Below, in pieces: positions 34,805-42,878 of a DNA stretch of 64,000 bases; within the stretch, counting starts at the first letter, position 1, and every line of letters begins with the position of its first letter. The stretch spans positions 2,356,001 to 2,420,000 of the forward strand of contig NZ_CP144125.1 of assembly GCF_036429475.1 (NCBI RefSeq), written 5' to 3'. The stretch comes from Halalkalicoccus sp. CGA53 (lineage in GTDB: Archaea > Halobacteriota > Halobacteria > Halobacteriales > Halalkalicoccaceae). Made by a program: the position numbers and the translations under genes. Under the pieces are notes generated by a model, which did not search any database, was not told the DNA's origin, and saw only the letters and a list, made by a program, of their open reading frames with translations.

Positions 34805-35788
34805 CTATCGGTCATATGCCTCCTCTAGGTCCGCTATGTCGAGCTTCTCCATCTTCAACATCGCCTCCATGACTCGAGCTGCTTTTTCGGCATCCTCGTC
34901 TTGGAGGAGTTCGGGGAGGAGTGTCGGGACGATCTGCCAGGACATGCCGTACCTGTCTTCGAGCCAGCCGCACTGTCCCTCCTCACCGCCGTCGGCAGTG
35001 AGTGCCTCCCAGAAGTAGTCGACCTCTTTCTGGTTCGCACAGCCGACGATGAACGAGATCGATTCGTTGATGTCGAAGCCGTGTTCTCGAGCGCTGTCCA
35101 TCGCGGCGAACCGCTGACCGCAGAGCGTGAAGTCGGCGAACATGACCGTACCTTCCCCGTCAGGATGCTGGTCCGGACCGTAGCGGGCGATAGCACCGAC
35201 CTCTGCGTCATCGAATATCGACGTATAGAAGCTGATCGCTTCTTCGGCCTGGCCACACCTATCGCCGACGAACATCAACGATGGGACGATTTTCCGCTTC
35301 GGGACGTCGTCAGCGTAGATCAGCTGCCACGACACGCCGAACTCGTCGGTGGTCCAGCCGTATCGGTCGCTGAACGGATACGAACCGAGGGGCATCAGCT
35401 GCTCACCCCCAGGCGACAGATGCGCCCACAGGTCGTCCACCGCGTCTCGGGTGGGGCAGTTGACGATAAACGATATCGCGGGAGTGAACGGAAATTGGGG
35501 TCCACCGTTGAGCGCGACGAACGCCTGACCTTCCAGCCCGAATTCTACCGTCAAGACGCTTCCTTCCGGCTGGCCGGAGGCGTTCGCTGACGCTTCGTCG
35601 TAGCGACTGATGGTTCCAATCTTCGCGTCGTCGAATAGACTCGTGTACCGAGTCACCGCGTCTTCTGCGTTTCCGTCGAACCAGAGGTTCGGGGTGATCT
35701 TCTGCATCGCACTTCCCCCGTCGCCGATCGGCGATCGGATCGGGTTCTCTTGCATTCCTGTTTCGGCGTTTACGTCGGTGGTAGTCAT
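34805..35788 (-). CDS. Tandem PhnB-like VOC protein (3-demethylubiquinone methyltransferase-like)
   Basis: The 327-residue protein has two PhnB-type VOC units: the first begins QKITPNLWFDGNAEDAVTRYTSLF (near residue 30), the second PSLMFVGDRCGQAEEAISFYTSIF (near residue 170). Both have the FxFG/E-rich strands of the family. Tandem fusions are common in bacteria. Codon use is less GC-biased than in neighbouring genes, suggesting acquisition from bacteria. Three starts are possible: GTG 35884 (leaderless after the TATA box), ATG 35788 used here, or an ATG at the first domain. No enzymatic activity is established for the family. Confidence 0.7.
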   Translation of the reverse strand: MTTTDVNAETGMQENPIRSPIGDGGSAMQKITPNLWFDGNAEDAVTRYTSLFDDAKIGTISRYDEASANASGQPEGSVLTVEFGLEGQAFVALNGGPQFPFTPAISFIVNCPTRDAVDDLWAHLSPGGEQLMPLGSYPFSDRYGWTTDEFGVSWQLIYADDVPKRKIVPSLMFVGDRCGQAEEAISFYTSIFDDAEVGAIARYGPDQHPDGEGTVMFADFTLCGQRFAAMDSAREHGFDINESISFIVGCANQKEVDYFWEALTADGGEEGQCGWLEDRYGMSWQIVPTLLPELLQDEDAEKAARVMEAMLKMEKLDIADLEEAYDR

Positions 35789-35908
35789 CGTCGTGTCTTT
35801 CGTTGTGAGTCCCCTCCAATCTTCAGTTGCTCCACCTACCGATCTACCTCGCTCGCGACCCGCTCTGCCGGAGGGTTGCTCCACTAGAAGGAAGGGTTCT
35901 GGAGAGGG

Positions 35909-35915
35909 TATATAC
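35909..35915 (-). promoter_or_regulatory. TATA box of the PhnB-like gene
   Basis: The palindromic stretch around GTATATAC would place transcription start near 35886 on the minus strand. That matches a leaderless GTG start at 35884 better than the ATG at 35788. The 0.3 kb from here to 36083 holds no gene that I can support. Confidence 0.45.
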
Positions 35916-36083
35916 GAGCCAAGCAGGGCGAAAGTGAACGATCTTCCCGGTCAGTTCGGATTTTCGCGGTGGGGTCTGATGGGATGGCTGCTTCTCGTTC
36001 GGAGAGATCGATACCGAACACGCTCACGACAGTCCCTATCGAACTCCGTCAGCTACACCCAACAGATCACGCTTAAAACGGCA

Positions 36084-36293
36084 CTAGAGCCCTCGACGAG
36101 GGTCGTCCGAACTCCCGAGGAGGATCCGGTAGAGGAGGTAGCCCAGCAACAGCGCGAACAGCAGCAGTCCCATCGTCTCGGCGAAGCGGTAGGTGGCGTA
36201 CAGCAGGCGCGTGACCCAGCGCATGGCGACGAACCCGCCGAAGATCAGGACGGCGAACGCGAGCCCACCGAGCGCCGCACCGGCTCTGTCCAT
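36084..36293 (-). CDS. Small two-helix membrane protein
   Basis: The 69-residue protein has two hydrophobic helices (about 5-27, LGGLAFAVLIFGGFVAM, and 38-58, ETMGLLLFALLLGYLLYRIL) and a short charged tail. A TATA-like GATATAGG lies about 30 bp upstream on the minus strand. It lies 29 bp downstream of another small membrane protein on the same strand; together they form a small membrane-protein pair of unknown role. Confidence 0.65.
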   Translation of the reverse strand: MDRAGAALGGLAFAVLIFGGFVAMRWVTRLLYATYRFAETMGLLLFALLLGYLLYRILLGSSDDPRRGL

Positions 36294-36322
36294 GACGAGG
36301 GTGGACCCTCCGGCTACCTATA

Positions 36323-36544
36323 TCACTCGCCGTCGGGTTCGATCGGTCGGAGCCTGGTGACCGAGAGCATCGCGAGCGCGAACAGCAGACAGAGGAGCGC
36401 GAGCGCCGCGAGCCCGAAGGGGAGCGAGAGCAGCATCGACGTCCGGTCACCGATCACGAGCCGTGTCGTCCCGCGGACGACGAACGTCGCGAGGATCAGC
36501 CCGAACGCGAGCAGGCCGAGGCGGACGTACGTCGACTGGCGCAT
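36323..36544 (-). CDS. Small membrane protein of unknown function
   Basis: The 73-residue protein starts M-R-Q-S-T-Y-V-R-L and has two hydrophobic helices (RLGLLAFGLILATFVV and LSLPFGLAALALLCLLFALAML). The frame is open upstream, but the hydrophobic gene starts at 36544. It is transcribed divergently from the gene at 36615. Confidence 0.62.
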   Translation of the reverse strand: MRQSTYVRLGLLAFGLILATFVVRGTTRLVIGDRTSMLLSLPFGLAALALLCLLFALAMLSVTRLRPIEPDGE

Positions 36545-36614
36545 ACGTCCCCTTCCCCCTCCCCCGGCGAGTGGCTTTCGGTCGGCTTTTGCCCACTCGC
36601 CCCGACGTGACCCC

Positions 36615-37214
36615 GTGCGACCGACGAGCGAGGGCCGCTTCCGCGTGCTGGAGGACCCACACGGCGAGGGACTGATCCTCGTGGACGTGGAGACGATAGA
36701 AGCGACGACGGTCGAACCCACCGAGCGGACCGGAGGGGTTCGTCCCGGATACCTGATCGACGGGACCGTCACCTGGGACGATGGCCGAGCGGAGCTGATC
36801 GAGGCGAGCGTGCGCGAGCGGAGCCTGATCGAGTTCGTCGACGGTGCGGAGCCGCTGTTCGCGCTCGCACGCGAGCTCTGTGTGGAGACCCGGCGGGCGG
36901 GCGAGGCGGTCGGCTCTCGGACCACCTACAGCACGGACGGGGTGGCGAACGGTGCGCTCTACGCCTTCGCCGACGGTGGCGCGCGTGAGGTCTTCGACGA
37001 GTTCGCCACGGGGACGCTCCCGATCGAGCCGCTGTTCGAACGGCTCGGCGAGCACGCCGACCCTCCACACGAAGCCTTCGTCATCCGGTCGCCCGAGGTC
37101 GAGTTCGTGCTGGTCTACCTCGTCGCCCGGAGGGGATCGACGCTCGCGGAGACCGTGAGAGAGACCTACGGTCGTCCGCGACCGACCGAACCCGAGAGCG
37201 GCGACGGACCGTAA
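36615..37214 (+). CDS. Haloarchaeal conserved protein (possibly DUF6663 family)
   Basis: The 199-residue protein begins at a GTG with R-P-T-S-E-G-R-F-R-V-L-E-D and shows a beta-rich N-terminal half (YLIDGTVTWDDGRAEL), a central helix, and an internal segment YALFADGGAREVFDEF-like that I recall from the haloarchaeal DUF6663 family; the family number is from memory. It has no signal or membrane helix. The peroxiredoxin gene starts 31 bp downstream on the same strand, so the two may share a transcript. Confidence 0.55.
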   Translation: MRPTSEGRFRVLEDPHGEGLILVDVETIEATTVEPTERTGGVRPGYLIDGTVTWDDGRAELIEASVRERSLIEFVDGAEPLFALARELCVETRRAGEAVGSRTTYSTDGVANGALYAFADGGAREVFDEFATGTLPIEPLFERLGEHADPPHEAFVIRSPEVEFVLVYLVARRGSTLAETVRETYGRPRPTEPESGDGP

Positions 37215-37245
37215 CGGTTTGGAGGGTCGGCCGTTCACTGCGCGT

Positions 37246-37719
37246 ATGCTCGACGTAGGCGAGGAGGCCCCGGCGTTCGCACTCGAGGACCAGCACGGCG
37301 AGACGGTGAGCTCCGAGGAGTTCGACGGCCCCGTCGTCGTCTACTTCTACCCCAGAGCCGACACCCCCGGCTGTACGACCGAGGCCTGTGGCTTCCGGGA
37401 CCGGTACGAGGAGTTCGACGAGCGGGGGATCGCGGTGCTCGGGATCAGCGACGACCCCGTCTCCGACCTCGCGTCGTTCGCCGAGAGCTACGACCTGCCG
37501 TTCCGACTGCTCAGCGATCCCGACGGCGAGGTCGCGAGCGCCTACGACTCCTACGGCGAGAAGGAGATGTTCGGGAACGTCTTCGACGGCACGTTCAGGA
37601 ACACGTACGTGATCGACGACGGGACGGTCGTCGCCGCCTACGAGGGCGTCTCCCCGGAGGGTCACGCCGAGGAGATCCTCGCCGACCTCGACGCCGGGAG
37701 GTCCGAAGACCGACCGTGA
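37246..37719 (+). CDS. Bcp-type peroxiredoxin
   Basis: The 157-residue thioredoxin-fold protein has the peroxidatic Cys43 and resolving Cys48 in T-P-G-C-T-T-E-A-C-G-F, as in the BCP/PrxQ atypical 2-Cys peroxiredoxins. FYFGNVFDGTFRNTYVIDDG supplies the C-terminal part of the fold. It reduces hydroperoxides in the cytoplasm with thioredoxin-like donors. The ATG at 37246 begins M-L-D-V-G, the usual family start. Confidence 0.92.
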   Translation: MLDVGEEAPAFALEDQHGETVSSEEFDGPVVVYFYPRADTPGCTTEACGFRDRYEEFDERGIAVLGISDDPVSDLASFAESYDLPFRLLSDPDGEVASAYDSYGEKEMFGNVFDGTFRNTYVIDDGTVVAAYEGVSPEGHAEEILADLDAGRSEDRP

Positions 37720-37750
37720 TCGGGAGGGGTCGACACGGGCCCTTCCCGAA

Positions 37751-37907
37751 TACATAGAGTATATAGATAATATCGTATGTCGTACTCCTCGCGGTAGATA
37801 CGGATCGACCACGCCTCCGATCCCCCGTCCAACACGACCTCGGCCTACTGCGTCCGTTTCGGTGCAGGCGTAACGCATAGGTACATAGCAGTATATACTC
37901 TACATAG
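37751..37907. repeat. AT-rich inverted motifs in the spacer before the MgtC/DUF4010 gene
   Basis: TAGAGTATATA (37755-37765) and its exact complement TATATACTCTA (37892-37902) lie in inverted orientation 126 bp apart, each next to a TACATAG heptamer. The right copy ends only 8 bp before the ATG at 37910, too close to act as that gene's TATA box. The 190-bp spacer has no gene; the motifs may be regulator sites or remnants of a mobile end. Confidence 0.4.
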
Positions 37908-37909
37908 TA

Positions 37910-39148
37910 ATGCTGGACGAGCTGCTCGCATCGGTCAGTCCGACGGTGATCCAGCTCCTGCTGGCGACGGCGCTGGGCACCTTCCTCGGGCTGGAACGCG
38001 AGTGGTCGGGGAAGGCCGCGGGCATCCGGACGTTCGCGCTGATCACACTCGCGGGCGCCGTGTTCACCATCCTCGGTCACGAGCCCCTCCTCGTCGTCGG
38101 CGGGCTGCTCGTCGTCGCCCAGGGGGTGTTCATGGGGGTTCGTGGGCTGTTCGAGGAGGACCACGGTCTCTCGCTCACGACGAGCGTCAGCCTCCTCGTC
38201 GCCTACGGCGTCGGCATCCTCGTCGCCTCGGGCTACGAGCTCGAGGGCGTCGTCGTCGCGCTGCTCTCCTCGCTGTTGCTCGTGTTAAAGCGCGAGCTCC
38301 ACGGCTTCGCGCGCGAGCTCTCGCACGAGGAGGTCAGGAGCGCGAGCGAGCTCGCCATCCTCGCGTTCGTCGTCTACCCACTGCTCCCGACGGAGCCGCT
38401 CGGGCCGTGGAACGCGATCGACCCTCGCACCGTCTGGCTGCTCGTCATCGCGATGAGCGCTATCGGGTTCGCCAACTACGTGCTGATCCAGACCTACGGC
38501 GCGGAGGGGATCGGCCTCAGTGGCTTCCTCGGCGGGCTGGTGAACTCGACGGCGGTCGTCGGCGAACTCGCCTCCCGGACCGGCGAGGACGGGTTCGACC
38601 GCCTCGCCGTCGGCGGAATCCTGCTCGCCATCTCGGCGATGTCGTTCCGTAACGCCGTGATCGTCGTGCTCTTTCTCCCCGAACTCGCGCTGCTCGTCGG
38701 CCTCCCGCTGGTCCTGATGACGCTCGCGGGGGTCGCGATCTCCCTGCGGGTCGGGGACTGGTCCGGCGGGTTCGATGCGGAGTTCGACTCGCCGTTCAGC
38801 CTCAAATCCGCGCTGAAGTTCGGCACGCTCTTCCTCGTCGTGCTCGTCGCCTCGGCGGCCGCCCAGGCCACCGTCGGCGAGGCCGGTTTCGTGCTCACGA
38901 GCGCGCTCGGCGGGCTCGTCTCGTCGGGATCGGTCGCGACCACCGCGGTCGTCCTCGTGGGTAACGGCCAGCTCGCACCGACGACCGCCGCGATCGGCGT
39001 CGTCGTCGCCACAGCTGTGAGCGTCGCCACGAAGGTCGCCCTCGCCGCTTCGATGCGCCGATCGATCGTCAGACCCGTCGGGATGGCGAGTGCAGCGCTG
39101 ATCGCGGTCGGCGCGCTCGCGACCGCCGCGGTAGTCGTGCTCGCCTAA
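37910..39148 (+). CDS. MgtC/SapB family membrane protein with DUF4010 domain
   Basis: The 412-residue protein has about 12 membrane helices. The N-terminal third is MgtC/SapB-like (LLATALGTFLGLEREW, with the conserved E-R near residue 30, then GIRTFALITLAGAVF), and the rest is the DUF4010 part (GFLGGLVNSTAVVGELASR and VTSSGSVATTAVV-type loop). Proteins of this architecture are annotated as MgtC family transporters or regulators; magnesium transport is not demonstrated. The stop codon overlaps the convergent GDPD gene by 4 nt. Confidence 0.82.
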   Translation: MLDELLASVSPTVIQLLLATALGTFLGLEREWSGKAAGIRTFALITLAGAVFTILGHEPLLVVGGLLVVAQGVFMGVRGLFEEDHGLSLTTSVSLLVAYGVGILVASGYELEGVVVALLSSLLLVLKRELHGFARELSHEEVRSASELAILAFVVYPLLPTEPLGPWNAIDPRTVWLLVIAMSAIGFANYVLIQTYGAEGIGLSGFLGGLVNSTAVVGELASRTGEDGFDRLAVGGILLAISAMSFRNAVIVVLFLPELALLVGLPLVLMTLAGVAISLRVGDWSGGFDAEFDSPFSLKSALKFGTLFLVVLVASAAAQATVGEAGFVLTSALGGLVSSGSVATTAVVLVGNGQLAPTTAAIGVVVATAVSVATKVALAASMRRSIVRPVGMASAALIAVGALATAAVVVLA

Positions 39149-39867
39149 CCGAACGGCCGGTCCGCGATCACTCCGTCGACGCCCGCGACGCGCAGCCGTC
39201 TGAACTCCCGCTCGGTCGTCGCCGTCCACGCCTCGACGCGCAGGCCGGCCCCGTGTGCGCGTTCGACGAGGTCGGTCGCGAGCGGGAGCCCGAGACGGGG
39301 GTGGATCGCCTCGCAGCCGAGCCGGTCGGCGAGTCCGATCGCTCGCCGCACGTCCTCGCGGGCGTAGAGCCAGTTCGGGTGGCCGGGGACGACCGGTTCG
39401 AGCAGCTGCACCGGGAGCGATCCGGGGACGACCAGCGCGCGGCGAATCTCCCCATCGACCGATCGGGCCTCCGAGAGTGCGCCAGGGTCGGCGGCCGAGA
39501 CCAGCGGGTCGTGACCGTTCCGGGTCGCGAGGTCGACGACGTCGTCGAGCAGACCGGGCTCTTTCAGCTCGGGGATCACCTCGACGTCGGGCGAGAGCGC
39601 CTCGAACACCTCCTCGAGTCGTGGGACGTGCTCGCCCGAATCGAGCACCGAGAGCTCCCCGAGTTCGTCGTAGGGCGTCTCCGCGAGGGGTTTCCGGACG
39701 CCGGTGAGCCGCGAGAGGTTCCGGTCGTGGAAGGCGACGAGCTCGCCCGACCCACACCGCCTGACGTCGATCTCGATCGCGTCGGCGAGCCGAGCGGTGG
39801 CGCGGACGGCGGCGAGGGTGTTCTCGGGGTGTTCGCCCGCGAAGCCACGGTGAGCGATCAGCCGCAC
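39145..39867 (-). CDS. Glycerophosphodiester phosphodiesterase
   Basis: The 240-residue GDPD has the catalytic HRGFAGEHPENT (first His, Arg, Glu and Asn) at residues 6-17, EIDVRR in strand 2 and VAFHDRNLSRLTG, which supplies the second His and Asp. It hydrolyses glycerophosphodiesters to glycerol-3-phosphate and an alcohol; in haloarchaea the substrates are probably glycerophospho-headgroups. The start is GTG 39867, only two bases after the stop of a second GDPD gene, so the pair is an operon. The two are about as similar as recent paralogues. Confidence 0.88.
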   Translation of the reverse strand: MRLIAHRGFAGEHPENTLAAVRATARLADAIEIDVRRCGSGELVAFHDRNLSRLTGVRKPLAETPYDELGELSVLDSGEHVPRLEEVFEALSPDVEVIPELKEPGLLDDVVDLATRNGHDPLVSAADPGALSEARSVDGEIRRALVVPGSLPVQLLEPVVPGHPNWLYAREDVRRAIGLADRLGCEAIHPRLGLPLATDLVERAHGAGLRVEAWTATTEREFRRLRVAGVDGVIADRPFG

Positions 39868-39869
39868 CG

Positions 39870-40529
39870 TCAGAGGAGGTCCCACCGGTCGGTGATGAGA
39901 CCGTCGACGCCGGCGGCCGCGAGCGTCCGCGCCTCCGAGAGCGTCGAGACGCTCCAAGCGTTCACCTCGAGGTCGTGGTCGGCAGCTCGCTCCACGAGGC
40001 CGTTCTCCAGACAGAGGTCGAACTCGGGGTGGACCATGACGGCGTCGAGCTCGACCGCGAGGTCGGTGTTCTCCTCGGGTCGTTCCGAGAAGACCGGCGC
40101 GAGGCCGACCTCGTCGTCGTGCCCTCTGAGCTCCCAGAGCGCCTCGGGGACGAACGACGAGACCAGGACCTCGTTCTCGATCCCCTCGATCGTCCGGAGG
40201 AGCTCCCGCGCCATCCCGGCCCGCTTGAGCTCGAGGTTGAGACCGACGCCGTCGGGGACGGAACCGAGGAGCTCGGAGAGCGTCGGGATCCGCTCGCCCG
40301 AGTCGAGGATCTCGAACTCGCTCATCTCCTCGTAGTCGGTGACGTCGACGCGCCGGTCGACGCCGGTGAGCCGCGAGAGGTTTTGGTCGTGGAAGGCGAC
40401 GAGCTCGCCCGACCCGCACCGTCTGACGTCGACCTCGATCATGTCGACGTGGGGCGAGCAGGCCCGGACCGCACCGACCGTGTTCTCGGGGTACTGATCC
40501 GCACAGCCACGGTGGGCGACGATCCGCAT
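39870..40529 (-). CDS. Glycerophosphodiester phosphodiesterase, tandem paralogue
   Basis: The 219-residue protein has the same motifs (HRGCADQYPENT, EVDVRR, VAFHDQNLSRLTG). Its C-terminal half has WSVSTLSEARTLAAAGVDGLITDRW where the downstream copy has ...VAGVDGVIADRPF. It is 21 residues shorter. Head-to-tail spacing of two bases and shared motifs indicate local duplication. The catalytic residues are intact, so the two may differ in substrate or expression rather than activity. Confidence 0.86.
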   Translation of the reverse strand: MRIVAHRGCADQYPENTVGAVRACSPHVDMIEVDVRRCGSGELVAFHDQNLSRLTGVDRRVDVTDYEEMSEFEILDSGERIPTLSELLGSVPDGVGLNLELKRAGMARELLRTIEGIENEVLVSSFVPEALWELRGHDDEVGLAPVFSERPEENTDLAVELDAVMVHPEFDLCLENGLVERAADHDLEVNAWSVSTLSEARTLAAAGVDGLITDRWDLL

Positions 40530-40574
40530 TCACCTCGACTCACGGACCCGGAGCCTAAGCCGCTTTCGTCTCGG

Positions 40575-40677
40575 CGGTACGGACGGCACGGGTCGACACG
40601 CGAGCGCTCCCGAGAGCTCCGGGCTCCGGTGGAAGCGAGCGATCGTATCGGATCGAGTCGGCCACGGCGGCCGCTCA
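40575..40677 (-). repeat. Possible decayed copy of the 85-bp element (copy E)
   Basis: Read on the minus strand it starts TGAGCGGCCGCCGTG, where the TGA is the stop codon of the MATE gene and GGCCGCCGTG resembles the proximal end of the 85-bp elements with TA lost. The other end contains TACGGACGG. It is longer (103 bp) and weakly matched, so it may be coincidence. Confidence 0.3.
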
Positions 40678-42105
40678 GTCGCCCGGCGTCTCCCTGTACC
40701 CCCGGCTTACCGACTTCCACTTCCCGGTCCCGAACCGGTAGTAGTTGAGCAGGGCGGGGACGACGGTCTCGGCGACCATCGCGACGTAGAGCGCGGCGAC
40801 GCCGAGACCGAGGCCGAGTGTCCCCGCGTACGCGACCGGGAGCGCGACGAGGTACATCCCCACGACCGTCGCGAGGAAGGGGAAGCGGGTGTCGCCCGCG
40901 CCGCGGAGCGCCCCGGTGACCGATCCGTCGAGGCCGAGACCGAGGACGCTCACCGCGCCGACGGCGACGAAGACCATCGCGAGCGAGAGCGTCTCCGGGT
41001 CGTCCGTGAAGACCCCCGCGATCGGGTTCGCGAGCGCAATCACACAGACCGCGAGCAGTACGTAACACGAGAGCGAGAAGCGGAGGATCTCCCGTCCGTA
41101 GGCCTCCGCCTCCGCCTCGTCCTCGCGACCGAGGGTCTGCCCGACGAGCGTGCTCGCAGCGATCGAGAAGCCCCAGCTCAGGCTGTCGATCAGCCCCCGC
41201 ACCCGCCGTCCGATCTCGAGCGCCGCGACGACCGACGTGCCGAACGTGCCCGCGATGGCGAGCAGCGGGAAGATCAGCGCCGTCTCGGCCGCGCGTCGGC
41301 CCATCAGGGGGAGCGAGATCGAGAGGAGCTGTCTCGTGAGCGGACCCTCCACGTGCGGCCGGGAGCGGGTGACCGGGACCGGGAGCGGTGGTCGGTCGAT
41401 CACCGGATACCGGTTCCCGACGATCCCCCACGCGAAGGCGACGGTCACGGCCGCGAGCGAGATGCCGGTCCCGAGCGCCGCGCCGACGACGCCCATCTCG
41501 AGGCCGAAGATGAAGATCGCGTTGAGCGTGATGTTGAGGAGACCGCCCGCGACGCGGACGATCATCGGGGTGTACGTGTCGCCGATCGCCGCGTAGGTGC
41601 GCGAGACGATCATGTTGAGGAACTCGAAGACCGCCGCGGGGGCGAGGACCGCGAGGTAGGCGGTGCCGTAGCCGATCGCCGCCGGGTCCGAGGAGAGCAG
41701 CCCGATCAGCGACGCCGCGCCGACAACGTAGGCGGCCGAGAGCGGGATCGAGATGGCCACCGACAGCACCAGGCTCGCCTTCACCGCCAGCTCCGCGCGG
41801 TCGAACCGTTCGGCGCCGTAGTGCTGGCTGACGAGCGCGATCGTCCCGCCGGCGAGCCCGATCGCGAGGAACGTGACGATCCCCCAGAAGGCATAGGCGA
41901 ACGCGAGGCCGGCGATCGCGGGCGGTCCGAGGACGAGACCGACCATCGCCACGTCCGCGGTCTGCTTGCTCATCAGCGCGACGCCGGTCAGCACCCGTGG
42001 CCACGCGAGCGAGAGCGTCGGGCGGAGCCGGTGCTCCGCGATCACGCCCGCGCGATCGAGCGAGCGCGCGAGCGATCCACCGGCCCGGACGAGAACGCCG
42101 CGCAC
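40675..42105 (-). CDS. MATE family efflux transporter
   Basis: The 476-residue membrane protein has twelve hydrophobic helices in two bundles, with MATE signatures ALMSKQTADVAMVGLVLGPPAIAGLAFAYAFWG and LIDSLSWGFSIAASTLVGQTLGRED. MATE proteins export cationic drugs or organic compounds with Na+ or H+; the substrate is unknown. The N-terminus (first 40 residues) is longer than in many homologues, so an internal start is possible. It is downstream of the two GDPD genes, divergent from nothing, and may be a single transcript. Confidence 0.88.
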   Translation of the reverse strand: MRGVLVRAGGSLARSLDRAGVIAEHRLRPTLSLAWPRVLTGVALMSKQTADVAMVGLVLGPPAIAGLAFAYAFWGIVTFLAIGLAGGTIALVSQHYGAERFDRAELAVKASLVLSVAISIPLSAAYVVGAASLIGLLSSDPAAIGYGTAYLAVLAPAAVFEFLNMIVSRTYAAIGDTYTPMIVRVAGGLLNITLNAIFIFGLEMGVVGAALGTGISLAAVTVAFAWGIVGNRYPVIDRPPLPVPVTRSRPHVEGPLTRQLLSISLPLMGRRAAETALIFPLLAIAGTFGTSVVAALEIGRRVRGLIDSLSWGFSIAASTLVGQTLGREDEAEAEAYGREILRFSLSCYVLLAVCVIALANPIAGVFTDDPETLSLAMVFVAVGAVSVLGLGLDGSVTGALRGAGDTRFPFLATVVGMYLVALPVAYAGTLGLGLGVAALYVAMVAETVVPALLNYYRFGTGKWKSVSRGYRETPGD

Positions 42106-42143
42106 GGCTCACGGTTCGGCCTCTCCGCCTTTCGCGTTCCGGT

Positions 42144-42455
42144 TCACTCCACCGAGAGCGAGACGAGGTCGAGCTCCGCGAGCAGCCGCTCCCTGGCGCC
42201 GGCGAGCACCTCGCTCGTGGGGACGTCCCAGGCGAGCGCGACCGGTCGGGCGATCCGTAGTGCCCGAGTCCGGTGAAGACGGTAGCGCTTTCCGGCGTGG
42301 CGTTCGGCGAGGTCGTCCCACCGCTTGCGGATCGTCTCGGTCACCTCCGAGACCGCGCTGTCGAGCGGGTCGACGCTCGGGTCGAGCCAGGCGTGGCCCT
42401 CGCAGTACGGCGACCCCCTCGCGGGGGAGCGTCGGCAGGTCGAGAGCAGGCACAT
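42144..42455 (-). CDS. Small Cys-rich haloarchaeal protein, unknown function
   Basis: The 103-residue protein starts M-C-L-L-S-T-C-R-R-S, with another Cys-x-x-x-His (Y-C-E-G-H) at about residue 18, which would fit a small zinc site at the N-terminus. The rest is helical (VSEVTETIRKRWDDLAERHAG), ending L-S-V-E. It lies downstream of the 42488 gene on the same strand, 32 bp apart. No family was recognised. Confidence 0.6.
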   Translation of the reverse strand: MCLLSTCRRSPARGSPYCEGHAWLDPSVDPLDSAVSEVTETIRKRWDDLAERHAGKRYRLHRTRALRIARPVALAWDVPTSEVLAGARERLLAELDLVSLSVE

Positions 42456-42487
42456 CGGGGACTCGGTTCGGACGGGGTGCCCGACGG

Positions 42488-42856
42488 TTAACTGTCTTCT
42501 CGCTCGTCGAACGAGACCGTCGAGAGCACGCGCCGGGAGAACTCGACCTCGGTCAACTCCTCCGCCTCAAGCGACCGGAGCCACTCCGCCTCCATCCCCC
42601 AGCGCCCCCTGAACTCCCCGTCCGTGTCGTAGACTGCAACGTGGAGACCGGTCGGCTCCCAGCCCTCCTCGATCGCGTCGCGGAACGTGTTGATCACCCG
42701 GCCCATCTGCTGGCGGGGGATACCCTCGCCCGGCGCGACCGTCTCGTACTCGATCCGGAGCTCCCCTCCCCGCTCCTCGACCGACTGGAAGTAGACGCCC
42801 TGGCTCATCAGCCGGTAGCCGACCTGCTCGATCACCTCGTCCTCGTCGGCGAACAT
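42488..42856 (-). CDS. Acidic haloarchaeal protein, unknown function
   Basis: The 122-residue cytoplasmic protein starts M-F-A-D-E-D-E-V and alternates helices and strands (LRIEYETVAPGEGIPRQQMGRVINTFRDAIEEGW). It resembles small conserved haloarchaeal proteins that lack a known function. The XPD-like helicase gene ends 22 bp upstream on the same strand; a TATA-like CTTTAATCC lies just upstream of the start, inside that gap, so it may be transcribed separately. Confidence 0.6.
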   Translation of the reverse strand: MFADEDEVIEQVGYRLMSQGVYFQSVEERGGELRIEYETVAPGEGIPRQQMGRVINTFRDAIEEGWEPTGLHVAVYDTDGEFRGRWGMEAEWLRSLEAEELTEVEFSRRVLSTVSFDEREDS

Positions 42857-42878
42857 ACCCCTCGTAGGGACGCTGGGA

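Noticed and set aside
37796-37863. A further copy of the 85-bp element (ATACGGATCG ... GTCCGTTTCGG)
   Set aside because: Ends match poorly, the distance is only about 68 bp, and it is not at a stop codon.
37889-37900. GTATATACT as TATA box of the MgtC/DUF4010 gene
   Set aside because: Its centre is only about 15 bp before the ATG, too close for transcription to begin at or before the start codon.
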